From an uncultured Oscillibacter sp. (GTDB taxonomy: Bacteria; Bacillota; Clostridia; Oscillospirales; Oscillospiraceae): a stretch of 38,182 nucleotides of DNA. Location of the stretch: contig CANAWG010000021.1 in the NCBI GenBank assembly GCA_947365245.1, positions 1-38,182 on the forward strand, written 5' to 3'. The notes below the pieces were generated by a model, which was not told the origin of the DNA, ran no database searches, and worked only from the letters and a program-made list of their open reading frames with translations. The position numbers were made by a program, and so were the translations under genes. Numbering within the stretch: position 1 is the stretch's first letter; each line of letters starts with the position of its first letter. Below are positions 19,101 to 24,767 of the stretch, piece after piece.

Positions 19101-21683
19101 CTGCGGCCCCGTGAATACGATGGGAGCCATATCAATTTTGTGGGCATGAACCCGGAGATCACCCTGCGGCCCCATCAGTTGAACGCCATCGCCCACATCC
19201 TATACGGCGGCAACACCCTGTTAGGCCATGTGGTGGGGGCCGGGAAAACCTGGGAGATGGTGGCGGCGGCACAGGAGAGCAAACGGCTGGGCCTGTGTCA
19301 AAAAAGCCTGTTCGTTGTCCCCAATCACCTGACGGAACAGTGGGCGGCGGAGTATTTGCAGCTCTATCCCTCCGCCAATATCCTGGTGGCAACCAAGAAA
19401 GACTTTGAAACCAAAAACCGAAAACGATTTTGCGGCAGGATCGCCACCGGGGACTATGACGCCATCATCATCGGCCACAGCCAGTTTGAGAAAATACCGA
19501 TGAGCGTGGAGCGGCAGCGGTATATCCTGGAACAGCAGATGGATGAAGTCATCCACGGCCTTTCCGAATTGAAAGCACAGAACGGAGAGCGATTTTCCAT
19601 CAAGCAGTTGGAGCGCACCAAGAAAAGCATCAAGGAAAAGCTGGACAAGCTGAACGATCAGAGCCGTAAGGATGATGTGGTCACGTTTGAGGAATTGGGC
19701 GTTGACCGCATTTTTATTGATGAAGCGCATTATTACAAAAATCTCGCCGCATTTTCTAAAATGCGGAACGTAGGCGGCATCAGCCAGACAGAGGCACAGA
19801 AGTCCAGCGACCTCTATATGAAGTGCCGCTATCTGGACGAGTTGACCGGGGGCCGGGGCGTTGTTTTCGCCACGGGCACACCTATCTCCAACACGATGGT
19901 AGAGTTATATACCATGCAGAAGTATTTGCAGTATGAAACGCTCCGCCGCAACGGTCTTTTACACTTTGACGCCTGGGCGTCCACGTTCGGGGAAACCGTC
20001 ACCGCCATAGAGCTGGCCCCGGAGGGCACCGGCTACCGGGCCAAGACCCGGTTTGCCAAATTCCATAACCTCCCGGAGCTGATGGCTATGTTCAAGGAAG
20101 TGGCGGACATCCAGACGGCGGATATGCTCAAACTCCCCGTCCCCAAGGCCATCTATCACAATATCTCCCTGAAACCCTCCGAGTTGCAAAAGGAGATGGT
20201 GGCAGGACTGGCGGAACGGGCTGAAAAGGTACGCAACAAGGAAGTGGACAGCACCGTGGACAATATGCTGCTCATTACCAACGACGGGCGCAAGCTGGCC
20301 CTTGACCAGCGGCTTCTGAACCCTATACTCCCGGACAGCGACACCAGCAAGATCAACGCCTGTGCGGAAAACGTCTTTGAGATATGGCAGAACACGGCGG
20401 ATCAGCGTTCGACGCAAATGGTGTTTTGCGACCTGTCTACTCCCGGCAAGGGACGCCCTATCGAAATGGCGCTGAATGAACAGGGCACCTTTGAAATGAC
20501 GGTGTTTCAGAATGTGTATGACGACCTGCGGGACAAACTGATTGCCAAGGGCATACCAGCTGAAGAAATAGCCTATATCCATGACGCCAATACAGAAGCG
20601 AAGAAAAAGGAACTGTTTGGGAAAGTCCGCTCCGGGCAGATACGGGTGCTGCTCGGCTCCACGCAGAAGATGGGGGCGGGCACCAACGTACAGAAGAAAT
20701 TGATCGCGCTTCACCATTTGGATTGCCCGTGGCGACCCTCCGATTTACAGCAGCGGGAGGGCCGCATCATCCGGCAGAAGAATGAGAATGACGAGGTGGA
20801 CATTTACACTTACGTCACCGAGAACACCTTTGACAGCTATCTCTACCAGTTGGTGGAGGGCAAGCAGAAGTTTATCGGCCAGATCATGACCAGCAAATCC
20901 CCGGCCCGCTCTGTCGAGGATATTGACGAAACCGCCCTGTCTTATGCCGAGATCAAGGCCCTGTGTACGGGCAATCCCCATATCAAAGAAAAGATGGATT
21001 TGGACATTGATGTGCAGCGGCTCAAACTGCTGAAAGCCAACCATTTGAGCCAGAAGTATTCGTTGGAGGACAACATCGTTAAATACTTTCCCCAGGCAAT
21101 CGCCATCGCCAAAGGGCGGATCAAGAACGCCCAGGAGGATATAGCCATCCGGGACGCAAACACCCACCCCAATCAGGACGGCTTCTCTCCCATGGTGGTG
21201 GCGGGCGTGACCTATACCGAGAAAAAGGCGGCGGGCACCGCTATCCTTGCAGTTTGCAAGACCCTGACGGACAGCGCGTGTGTTCCCCTGGGCCAGTACC
21301 GGGGCTTTGAAATGACGCTCTCTTTTGAGCCGCTTTTTAAGCAGTACAAGGTGGGCCTGACAGGTGCCCATGACCATAGCGTAACCCTGGGCACGGATAT
21401 TTTTGGCAACATCCAGCGGCTCGACAACCTGCTCAATGATTTTGAGAGCGACCTCACTTCCGCGCAGAACGACCTCGCCACCTATGAAGCCCAGCTTGCC
21501 AGCGCAAAGATCGAGGTGGAGAAGCCATTTCCCCAGGAGGACGAGCTGAAAACAAAGTCGGCCCGTCTGGACGAATTGAACATCCTGCTGAACATGGACA
21601 AACGGGAAAGCGAGATCGTGGACGGGGAACCGGGAGAGGACACTCCCGCCCCTGACCGGGACGGCGCTGACCGGGATCGGTGA
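13116..21683 (+). CDS. Giant polyvalent protein: ArdC-like, MutS-I-like, N6-methylase-like and SNF2 helicase domains
   Basis: The protein has 2855 aa; GTG start after AAGGAGGG (13101-13108). Residues 1-250 resemble the ssDNA-binding N domain of ArdC (SFRDQLLIYAQKPDA, GRWVNKGTTGIALL). Residues 256-395 are a polar Gly/Arg/Asp-rich linker whose DNA also encodes tnpV in another frame. Residues 955-1055 look like MutS domain I (LYQVGDFFELYG, GRVSMCGFPAH). Residues 1330-1530 form a methylase-like domain with motif I EPSCGIGNF (E1364) and a degenerate motif IV GNVPFG in place of NPPY. Residues 2020-2650 are SNF2 helicase: Lys2044 in GAGKT, DEAH at 2202-2205, ATGTPISNT and QQREGRIIRQ (from 2545). It is probably carried to protect or process transferred DNA, as proposed for polyvalent ICE proteins. 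Methylase activity is doubtful given the altered motif IV. Confidence 0.92.
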   Translation: MAKKPEPIVRLAAQTARQIFANSGNYMAFLTTAAHNFKYSFRDQLLIYAQKPDATACAQTDFWNKHGRWVNKGTTGIALLVDTDKGYKLRHVFDMSDTNSRAGRTVPVWQMRPQYEGAVVEALENSYGEFSDKSDFAACLLETAKIIVEDNFGDYYADLCRIKEGSLLEELDDLNTEVWFKGLLENSVAYIMLTRCGIDPQEYFSGEDFARIYDFNTLKTLAILGAAASDIAEMPLREIASTVLPLYWEEEKQNRTFAGNPDRQYNDGRTKRERSVEHGADIQNRGRLSTAQPGRAGGPAGRKIWDAAAQFPRQSPARDLHGDAVNRGTEQPSGGDRPAGHRDGGAVDGANGAGAGRDREPESVRSDEVGGPDGQHQGSGGGSGVGGDRVRQLSDPLPTEEEQKTAIQAAEDEQSSAFAISQEDIDAVLIRYGTEGKFSIYEQFLKKEGDDKNAAFLKKEYGIGGFSVYGSKKLDIWHEGKGIKITAAPEVVTVLTWKKAAKRIGELLAADRYLSPAEKAKYPEYRRQEDARIARSKISGEFYSIINDYKDYVTQLGGQDKTVDRWYLSSCADAFNVGDKKMHARTSEGDFILPMMREAMQTIIGENTHLTERCEAVLAELSGPLAAPLEPTYDEMNPPPAPSKEYRLTLGATVYLGMQEYQLLAFDAQTVRLFDPAFPIINKELPREDFDRLLAENPLNDGLLQEVEDVSPAEPAEPDTHGYELGFGHLGNGVTVWNRLELEDGDYKTIAHIAPDRTVTYYEDSLPEDVRAQIEEFAATSTMTISATQDTPVFSTPPLVREPAVAPAEASEPTYPPREFPYIFCEWSESIVFQDETAYSLYEFDRLMKQADEEYVAGKTAAMAKYGTWQKWYDANDPEYNAFLGYDKVKFTLVMPDGRTFTERQDIGDGDGGVLDFLNQYDEYREIVPVLREAVHKEVEAAQSGPTPQPEPGPASGRFWDAYNSIKEHNPDSLVLYQVGDFFELYGGLEGEDAWNAATALDLTLTKRNIPEYGRVSMCGFPAHKLKDYVKKLNSKGFDVIVAALKNNQRVISSFPAQPSEKAKPGTDDFSDIDPAAIRAALAENGIVDGHVVDPDKLDANPFIQQVMADVEQIAANEPPPPERFSVIETEGGYAVWDDIQGGIYVDSEGVQEEFTSEWQAEDYLKQVEKAVADKEVAEWLAVERAKQGTPEPAEKETVTGTVEKGTESLADGRGPDGEGPTLSPPTPRRRAKVSPFVLHPEIPNADRHEYHITDDAIGAGTPGERFNNNVRAIRLLKKLEREDRFATPEEQAVLAQYVGWGGLADCFDERHSKYAELKALLDEDEYAAARESTLTAFYTPPVVIRSIYQALGNMGFKTGNLLEPSCGIGNFIGMRPDDLADSKIYGIELDGISGRIAQQLYQKSSIAVQGFEKTDLPDSFFDAAIGNVPFGSFKVSDKRYDKHNFLIHDYFFARTLDKVRPGGIVAFVTSKGTMDKENPTVRKYIAQRADLLGAIRLPNNTFKDAAGTEVTSDILFLQKREALFSGEPEWVHLNTDANGLKMNQYFIDHPEMVMGDMREVSGPYGPETACLPREGQDLGEQLTAAIQNIQGSITEYVIDDPEAEGEDKSIPADPEVRNFSYTVVDGQVYYRENSRMNPVEVSVTAANRIKGLIGIRDCVRTLIEYQTDDWPAEDIKAEQQKLNALYDAFVEKYGRINSRANSTAFSMDSAYFLLCSLEVLDDERNFVRKADMFTKRTIKQKVVVTSVDTASEALAVSLAEKAKVDMAFMMELTGKTEQEIYADLTGVIFLNPMHGYGNSTEGKYLTADEYLSGNVREKLEWARRSAELYPEDYAANVEALERVQPTDLTASEISVRLGATWLPPDVVEKFIFDLLDTSVYGRGKIHVHYSQYTGGWNVEGKSADRVNVKASSTYGTTRINAYKIIEETLNLRDVRIFDYVEDGDGKKKPVLNKKETAIAQGKQELIKQAFQDWIWKDPKRRERLTRFYNDKFNNLRPREYDGSHINFVGMNPEITLRPHQLNAIAHILYGGNTLLGHVVGAGKTWEMVAAAQESKRLGLCQKSLFVVPNHLTEQWAAEYLQLYPSANILVATKKDFETKNRKRFCGRIATGDYDAIIIGHSQFEKIPMSVERQRYILEQQMDEVIHGLSELKAQNGERFSIKQLERTKKSIKEKLDKLNDQSRKDDVVTFEELGVDRIFIDEAHYYKNLAAFSKMRNVGGISQTEAQKSSDLYMKCRYLDELTGGRGVVFATGTPISNTMVELYTMQKYLQYETLRRNGLLHFDAWASTFGETVTAIELAPEGTGYRAKTRFAKFHNLPELMAMFKEVADIQTADMLKLPVPKAIYHNISLKPSELQKEMVAGLAERAEKVRNKEVDSTVDNMLLITNDGRKLALDQRLLNPILPDSDTSKINACAENVFEIWQNTADQRSTQMVFCDLSTPGKGRPIEMALNEQGTFEMTVFQNVYDDLRDKLIAKGIPAEEIAYIHDANTEAKKKELFGKVRSGQIRVLLGSTQKMGAGTNVQKKLIALHHLDCPWRPSDLQQREGRIIRQKNENDEVDIYTYVTENTFDSYLYQLVEGKQKFIGQIMTSKSPARSVEDIDETALSYAEIKALCTGNPHIKEKMDLDIDVQRLKLLKANHLSQKYSLEDNIVKYFPQAIAIAKGRIKNAQEDIAIRDANTHPNQDGFSPMVVAGVTYTEKKAAGTAILAVCKTLTDSACVPLGQYRGFEMTLSFEPLFKQYKVGLTGAHDHSVTLGTDIFGNIQRLDNLLNDFESDLTSAQNDLATYEAQLASAKIEVEKPFPQEDELKTKSARLDELNILLNMDKRESEIVDGEPGEDTPAPDRDGADRDR
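13876..13913 (+). promoter_or_regulatory. Promoter B of the TCGCAC type, inside the helicase gene, driving tnpV
   Basis: ATCGCACATTTGCC starts at 13876. The -35-like TTGCCG is at 13885-13890, the spacer is 17 nt, and the -10 is a perfect TATAAT at 13908-13913. The first 14 bases are identical to the site at 21686. The same bases encode NRTFAG and QYN in the helicase frame. A ribosome binding site and the tnpV start lie 19-35 nt beyond the -10. Confidence 0.75.
13948..14295 (+). CDS. tnpV: TnpV-family protein, encoded inside the helicase gene in a different frame
   Basis: The protein has 115 aa and matches the TnpV family (PF14198) as I know it: GKYGMLRRSFLANHRHGIYTGMLLTGEL, LAEIDRQA, EQMAREQGVTESLKA and QMKWVGLMDNIKAAAEEA. 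TnpV was named from Tn4451-type transposons and its role is unknown. Start 13948 is supported by GAAAGGAG (13932-13939) and by the TATAAT promoter just upstream; an earlier in-frame ATG at 13885 lies upstream of the expected transcript start. The gene lies wholly within the helicase reading frame, which stays open through it and reads it as a polar linker. This is either overprinting or an old insertion tolerated in frame. Confidence 0.85.
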   Translation: MELTYRTEGDYQLPNLDVPEAPQVGKYGMLRRSFLANHRHGIYTGMLLTGELNSHLAEIDRQATEMVEQLTEQMAREQGVTESLKASDQMKWVGLMDNIKAAAEEAALAEIVYAN

Positions 21684-21685
21684 GC

Positions 21686-21723
21686 ATCGCACATTTGCCC
21701 TGCCGGTGGTCATGCGGTATAAT
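21686..21723 (+). promoter_or_regulatory. Promoter C of the TCGCAC type, downstream of the helicase gene
   Basis: ATCGCACATTTGCC starts at 21686. TTGCCC (21695-21700), a 17-nt spacer and TATAAT (21718-21723) complete it. It begins three bases after the helicase stop codon and serves the 47-aa gene that follows. The geometry matches the sites at 13876, 8730 and 1203. Confidence 0.75.
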
Positions 21724-21753
21724 GGCCGCAGAAAACAGGCGGAGGTGAAAGCG

Positions 21754-21897
21754 GTGGCTGACAAGGTAAAATTTGAAACCTTTGTGGATGCCCAGGGCAC
21801 AGCGTTTCAGGAATATGTGAGTTCCATCACCGCGAAGCTGCCCAAGACGGAAAAGGAGTACCGGGCCATCCGGGACAAGATGCAGGGCATCCTGTGA
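21754..21897 (+). CDS. Small hypothetical protein, 47 aa
   Basis: The sequence runs MADKVKFETFVDAQGTAF and ends EYRAIRDKMQGIL. GTG 21754 is chosen because GGAGG (21741-21745) gives 8-nt spacing and because an ATG at 21706 lies upstream of the TATAAT promoter. The protein is short, mixed-charge and helical, with no motif. The promoter, ribosome binding site and hairpin after the stop make it a self-contained transcription unit behind the helicase gene. I recall similar tiny genes at this place in related ICEs. The function is unknown. Confidence 0.65.
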   Translation: MADKVKFETFVDAQGTAFQEYVSSITAKLPKTEKEYRAIRDKMQGIL

Positions 21898-21901
21898 AAA
21901 A

Positions 21902-21932
21902 GGACGGCGCTGGCAGTCAGCCAGCGCCGTCC
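21902..21932. terminator. Perfect 13-bp hairpin, probably terminating minus-strand transcription
   Basis: GGACGGCGCTGGC (21902-21914) and GCCAGCGCCGTCC (21920-21932) flank a 5-nt loop. AAAAA lies just before the stem (21897-21901), which reads as a U tract after the hairpin on the minus strand; no T run follows it on the plus strand. It would stop transcripts of the minus-strand cassette before they run antisense into the helicase gene, and may also help end the 47-aa gene's transcript. Confidence 0.7.
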
Positions 21933-21978
21933 CTACATAACTGGGAACAAAAAATTCATAGGAGAAAGTGCAAATAAA

Positions 21979-22200
21979 ATGAAAATTTCCATCAATCAAG
22001 TCCAATGTAAACGGTGCGGAAGTATCATCACATCCGAACACAGCCACGACCTGAAATGGTGCAAGTGCCGGGGTGTGGCCGTAGACGGCGGCAGGGACTA
22101 CCTGAAACGGCTGACCGGCAACCCGCCCAGCGAATTTGTAGAGTTGAGCATAGTCGATGGACAAGACACACTCAATATCCACAAAGGATACTGGCCGTAG
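21979..22200 (+). CDS. DUF7695-type small zinc-ribbon protein, 73 aa
   Basis: The N-terminal half has a four-cysteine pattern: CKRCGSII (Cys10, Cys13) and WCKCRGVAVDGGRDYLKR (Cys28, Cys30). The SEHSHDLKWC and VDGGxDYLKR pattern is typical of DUF7695 proteins as I remember them. A zinc-binding fold is likely; the function is unknown. TAGGAGA precedes the ATG at a rather long distance of about 14 nt. The 3' end overlaps the convergent minus-strand gene by 29 bases. It has no close operon partner upstream because a strong hairpin separates it from the 47-aa gene. Confidence 0.75.
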   Translation: MKISINQVQCKRCGSIITSEHSHDLKWCKCRGVAVDGGRDYLKRLTGNPPSEFVELSIVDGQDTLNIHKGYWP

Positions 22201-22846
22201 ACTCCAGCGGATAGCCTAAAAGCAGCCCCGTTGTAATCAGCTCTACCGGCGTATTGGCCTGATAGTAAATGAACGGAGGCTTATCCCCGCCAAAGGTCTT
22301 AATTTCAATACCGCACAATGATTTAACATGAGCAACGACATATTGAGGAAAGTTCAGCCCCAGTTTGCCATAAAACTCGAAAACATCATTGAGGTCAAAA
22401 TAATCTGCGATTTTTCCCTCCCGGCATATAAATGTGTGTAGAATGTCCTCCATATCCTCTTTGCCGCCGCCTTCCATGCCAGCGGTAACGCCAGCAGGAA
22501 GCCCATCTACGATTTTTTGAAATTTCTGTATAGCTTCATCCATTGATGGAAGATTGGGGAAATACGATGACCTCACACGCTCGGCCCTGCCAGCATATAA
22601 TTTCCTGCCTTCCTGAACAGCCGTATCAAGGTAAGTATCATCAAAACTCCATCCACCGCAGCAGTCCAGGTTGGCCCAGGAACAAAACGGGGAATCGAAA
22701 CGGTCTGGAATATGATTGAAGCGATAAGAGCGCAGAATGTGGCGCTTGCCCTGAAACTCGGAAAAAACCTTTACCTGACTTCGTTTTTTATAATCTTCAC
22801 GAAGCATTGTGACGCCAATAGAATTTTGATGCAACAATTCACTCAT
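22172..22846 (-). CDS. Unknown cargo protein, 224 aa, second gene of the minus-strand cassette
   Basis: The protein starts MSELLHQNSIGVTMLREDYK. The middle has SPFCSWANLDCCGGWSFDDTYLD, a Cys-rich patch, and EGGGKEDMEDILHTFICREG. The C-terminal third is FYGKLGLNFPQYVVAHVKSL, then TPVELITTGLLLGYPLESTASIL. There are no membrane helices, signal peptide or catalytic motif that I know. It starts 12 bases after the MGMT-like gene, so the two form an operon driven by the promoter at 23376-23404; its ribosome binding site (GGTGG) is weak. Base use looks less GC-rich than the flanking transfer genes, which suggests separate acquisition. Confidence 0.7.
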   Translation of the reverse strand: MSELLHQNSIGVTMLREDYKKRSQVKVFSEFQGKRHILRSYRFNHIPDRFDSPFCSWANLDCCGGWSFDDTYLDTAVQEGRKLYAGRAERVRSSYFPNLPSMDEAIQKFQKIVDGLPAGVTAGMEGGGKEDMEDILHTFICREGKIADYFDLNDVFEFYGKLGLNFPQYVVAHVKSLCGIEIKTFGGDKPPFIYYQANTPVELITTGLLLGYPLESTASILCGY

Positions 22847-22858
22847 GATATACCACCA

Positions 22859-23341
22859 TTATTCATTGATAATCAGCTTGCCCAGGTCAAAAAGCGCCGC
22901 TTTGTAGTTTTCTACCCGGTAAATTCGTCTGTTTTGGTTGGGCTGGACAATGACATGACCCTCCTGTTCCAATAGCTCTTTCTGTGTTTCCTTGTCGAAA
23001 TAGCGGCCAAAGTCTATCAGGGTGCCTTTGAGCGAGATCATACGCCAGTAGGGAATCAAATCGTCCAAATTACTTTTACTTTTGTTATAGGATTTGAGGT
23101 CAGTGATAAAGTCCACACGCTGAATATCGGCGGGCGTCCAAAACATCTGCTTGTCAAAGGGCATAATGCCGCCATCTTTAATCTCACAGGTGTCCGCCCC
23201 CTTCCGTCTGGCCCACATCTCACAGATGGCCTCCTGGGTGGTGAGTTTCCCTGCGGGTATCATGCACATAATGGTGGCGAACGTCTGCTTGTCCAGATAC
23301 ACCGCCTTTTTTGCGGCGGGGATATGTTCACGATCTGCCAT
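22859..23341 (-). CDS. MGMT-family (alkylguanine transferase-like DNA-binding) protein, 160 aa
   Basis: ATG at 23341 (minus) is chosen because GGAGG lies 6 nt upstream and a strong promoter precedes it; the open frame extends further but has no start signal. Residues 12-50 match the DNA-binding part of O6-alkylguanine transferases (FATIMCMIPAGKLTTQEAICEMWARR). The segment IPYWRMISLKGTL...LLEQEGHVI matches the C-terminal part of the small MGMT family found in Firmicutes. The classical PCHR active site is absent; a Cys in ADTCEIKDGG is the only nearby candidate. It is therefore more likely a DNA-binding alkyltransferase-like protein than a standard repair enzyme. It heads a two-gene cassette opposite to all other genes. 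Confidence 0.75.
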   Translation of the reverse strand: MADREHIPAAKKAVYLDKQTFATIMCMIPAGKLTTQEAICEMWARRKGADTCEIKDGGIMPFDKQMFWTPADIQRVDFITDLKSYNKSKSNLDDLIPYWRMISLKGTLIDFGRYFDKETQKELLEQEGHVIVQPNQNRRIYRVENYKAALFDLGKLIINE

Positions 23342-23375
23342 GCAGCACCTCCATACAAAGTTTTGCGTTTGCCGC

Positions 23376-23404
23376 ATTATACCATCTTTTTCGTCCTGAT
23401 ACAA
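23376..23404 (-). promoter_or_regulatory. Sigma-A type promoter of the minus-strand cassette
   Basis: On the minus strand the -35 is TTGTAT (23404-23399), the spacer is exactly 17 nt, and the -10 is a perfect TATAAT (23381-23376). The start codon of the MGMT-like gene is 35 nt downstream of the -10, after a good GGAGG site. It lacks the TCGCAC box of the plus-strand promoters. Confidence 0.8.
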
Positions 23405-23416
23405 CAGGAACCGTAC

Positions 23417-23452
23417 ATAGCCAGGGAGATTTTCAAGAATCCCCCCGGCTAT
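23417..23452. repeat. Imperfect 13-bp inverted repeat between divergent genes
   Basis: ATAGCC (23417-23422) pairs with GGCTAT (23447-23452). Inside it GGG pairs with CCC and GATT with AATC around a 6-nt loop, with two A/C mismatches. It lies between the minus-strand promoter and the DUF3848 gene, so it could be an operator, an RNA hairpin in the DUF3848 leader, or the edge of the inserted cassette. Nothing decides between these. Confidence 0.4.
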
Positions 23453-23480
23453 TACTATTTTCAAAAGGAGTTGATGCACC

Positions 23481-23819
23481 ATGACAGGCGAAGAACTGCA
23501 AGCCAAGCTGTACCAGCGCATGACCGCCGAACAGGAACAGTATCGGAACTGGCTGCTGGGCCAGCCCCCTGCCGACATTCTGAACCACGCCGCCGAGTAC
23601 ACCGTCCGGGAGGACATCGTGATGGAAATGTCGGCGCTGGAGCTGCCAGAGGCCCACACCAGGGCGCTGCTGAAATCCAAGACCCCGCTGGCGGACGTTT
23701 ACAAGGAATGGAACAAGACGGAAACCCACCACATGGAGGACTTGCGGGATGTGATCGAAGCCCGCGCCGACGCTATAATACAGGCTGAAAAGGAAAAGGG
23801 CCAGCGGGAGGGACGGTAG
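23481..23819 (+). CDS. DUF3848 domain protein, 112 aa
   Basis: The sequence fits DUF3848 (PF12959) as I remember it: LYQRMTAEQEQYRNWLLGQPPADILNHAAEYTVREDIVMEM, then KTPLADVYKEWNKTETHHMEDLRDVIEARA. It is a helical domain of unknown function common in Clostridia ICEs. AGGAG with 9-nt spacing sets the start. The next gene begins right after its stop, so it is co-transcribed with the primase and ParM/ParR genes. A direct role in replication or segregation is suggested only by that context. Confidence 0.78.
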   Translation: MTGEELQAKLYQRMTAEQEQYRNWLLGQPPADILNHAAEYTVREDIVMEMSALELPEAHTRALLKSKTPLADVYKEWNKTETHHMEDLRDVIEARADAIIQAEKEKGQREGR

Positions 23820-24767
23820 ATGGGCTACGTCACGCCGGAACAGATCACCCAGGCCAAGGAGCTTGACCTGCTGACCTACCTCCAACGGTACGACCCCCAT
23901 GAGCTGGTACACGTCAGCGGCAACACCTACTGCACCCGTGAGCATGACAGCCTGAAAATCAGCAACGGCAAATGGAATTGGTTTTCCCGCGGGATCGGCG
24001 GCAAGACGGCCCTGGACTATCTCATTAAAGTCCAGGGCTTTTCCTTTACCCAGGCGGTGGAGGCCCTGGTAGGCCAGAAATTCTCCCCCCTGCCCCGTGT
24101 GCCCCAGGCCCAGCCGAAAAAACAGGAACCCAGGGTGCTGTCCCTGCCCCAGCCCAGCCGGTGCGCCACCCACATGGTCAGCTACCTCCACAGGCGTGGT
24201 ATCGACTATGACGTGATCGACTACTGTATCCAGACCGGGCGCTTGTACGAAAGCCTGCCCTATCACAACTGTGTGTTCGTGGGCCGCGATCTGAAAGGCC
24301 AGCCCCGGTACGCCGCCCTGCGCGGCACCGTGGGGGACTTCAAGGGCGAGGCTGACGGCAGCGACAAGCGGTATTCGTTTTGCATCGCAGAAAATTCCAG
24401 CACCAACAGCGTCCACCTGTTTGAATCGGCCATCGACCTGTTGAGCTACGCCACTCTGCTGAAAATGAAAGGTCGGGACTGGCGGCAGGACGCGCTTCTC
24501 TCCCTGGCCGGAGTGTTCAAGCAGAAAAAGGAGTTTGTGATCCCCCTCGCTCTCAGCCAGTACCTCAAAGACCGCCCCGGCACCAACACGCTCTATCTCC
24601 ACCTGGACAATGACGAGGTGGGCCGGGAAGCGGCGGTGGGTATCATGGAGGGCCTGGGGGACAAGTACACGGTACTGGACAGGCCCCCGCCCTGCGGCAA
24701 AGACGTGAACGACCTGCTTCAGCGAAAGCTGGGGCTGACACAGCGAAAGGAGGAATGGAGCCGGTGA
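23820..24767 (+). CDS. Primase-like protein with DUF3991 and Toprim domains, 315 aa
   Basis: The N-terminal part (residues about 1-85) resembles the CHC2-like/DUF3991 region of mobile-element primases: TYCTREHDSLKISNGKWNWFSRGIGGKTALDYL. The Toprim fold follows, with Glu202 in HLFESAIDLLSY and the metal-binding LDNDEVG (Asp263, Asp265). Such proteins are thought to prime lagging-strand synthesis of ICE or plasmid DNA after transfer. Only one Cys of the usual zinc finger is present, so this is the reduced version. It begins directly after DUF3848 and overlaps the ParM-like start (GTGA). Confidence 0.87.
   Translation: MGYVTPEQITQAKELDLLTYLQRYDPHELVHVSGNTYCTREHDSLKISNGKWNWFSRGIGGKTALDYLIKVQGFSFTQAVEALVGQKFSPLPRVPQAQPKKQEPRVLSLPQPSRCATHMVSYLHRRGIDYDVIDYCIQTGRLYESLPYHNCVFVGRDLKGQPRYAALRGTVGDFKGEADGSDKRYSFCIAENSSTNSVHLFESAIDLLSYATLLKMKGRDWRQDALLSLAGVFKQKKEFVIPLALSQYLKDRPGTNTLYLHLDNDEVGREAAVGIMEGLGDKYTVLDRPPPCGKDVNDLLQRKLGLTQRKEEWSR

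Noticed and set aside
21706..21753. Earlier ATG for the 47-aa gene
   Set aside because: It lies upstream of the TATAAT box and so would not be in the transcript from that promoter.
23342..23480. A plus-strand promoter for the DUF3848 gene (TACTAT at 23453)
   Set aside because: The -35 is poor and the expected start would fall on the ribosome binding site, so it was not called.
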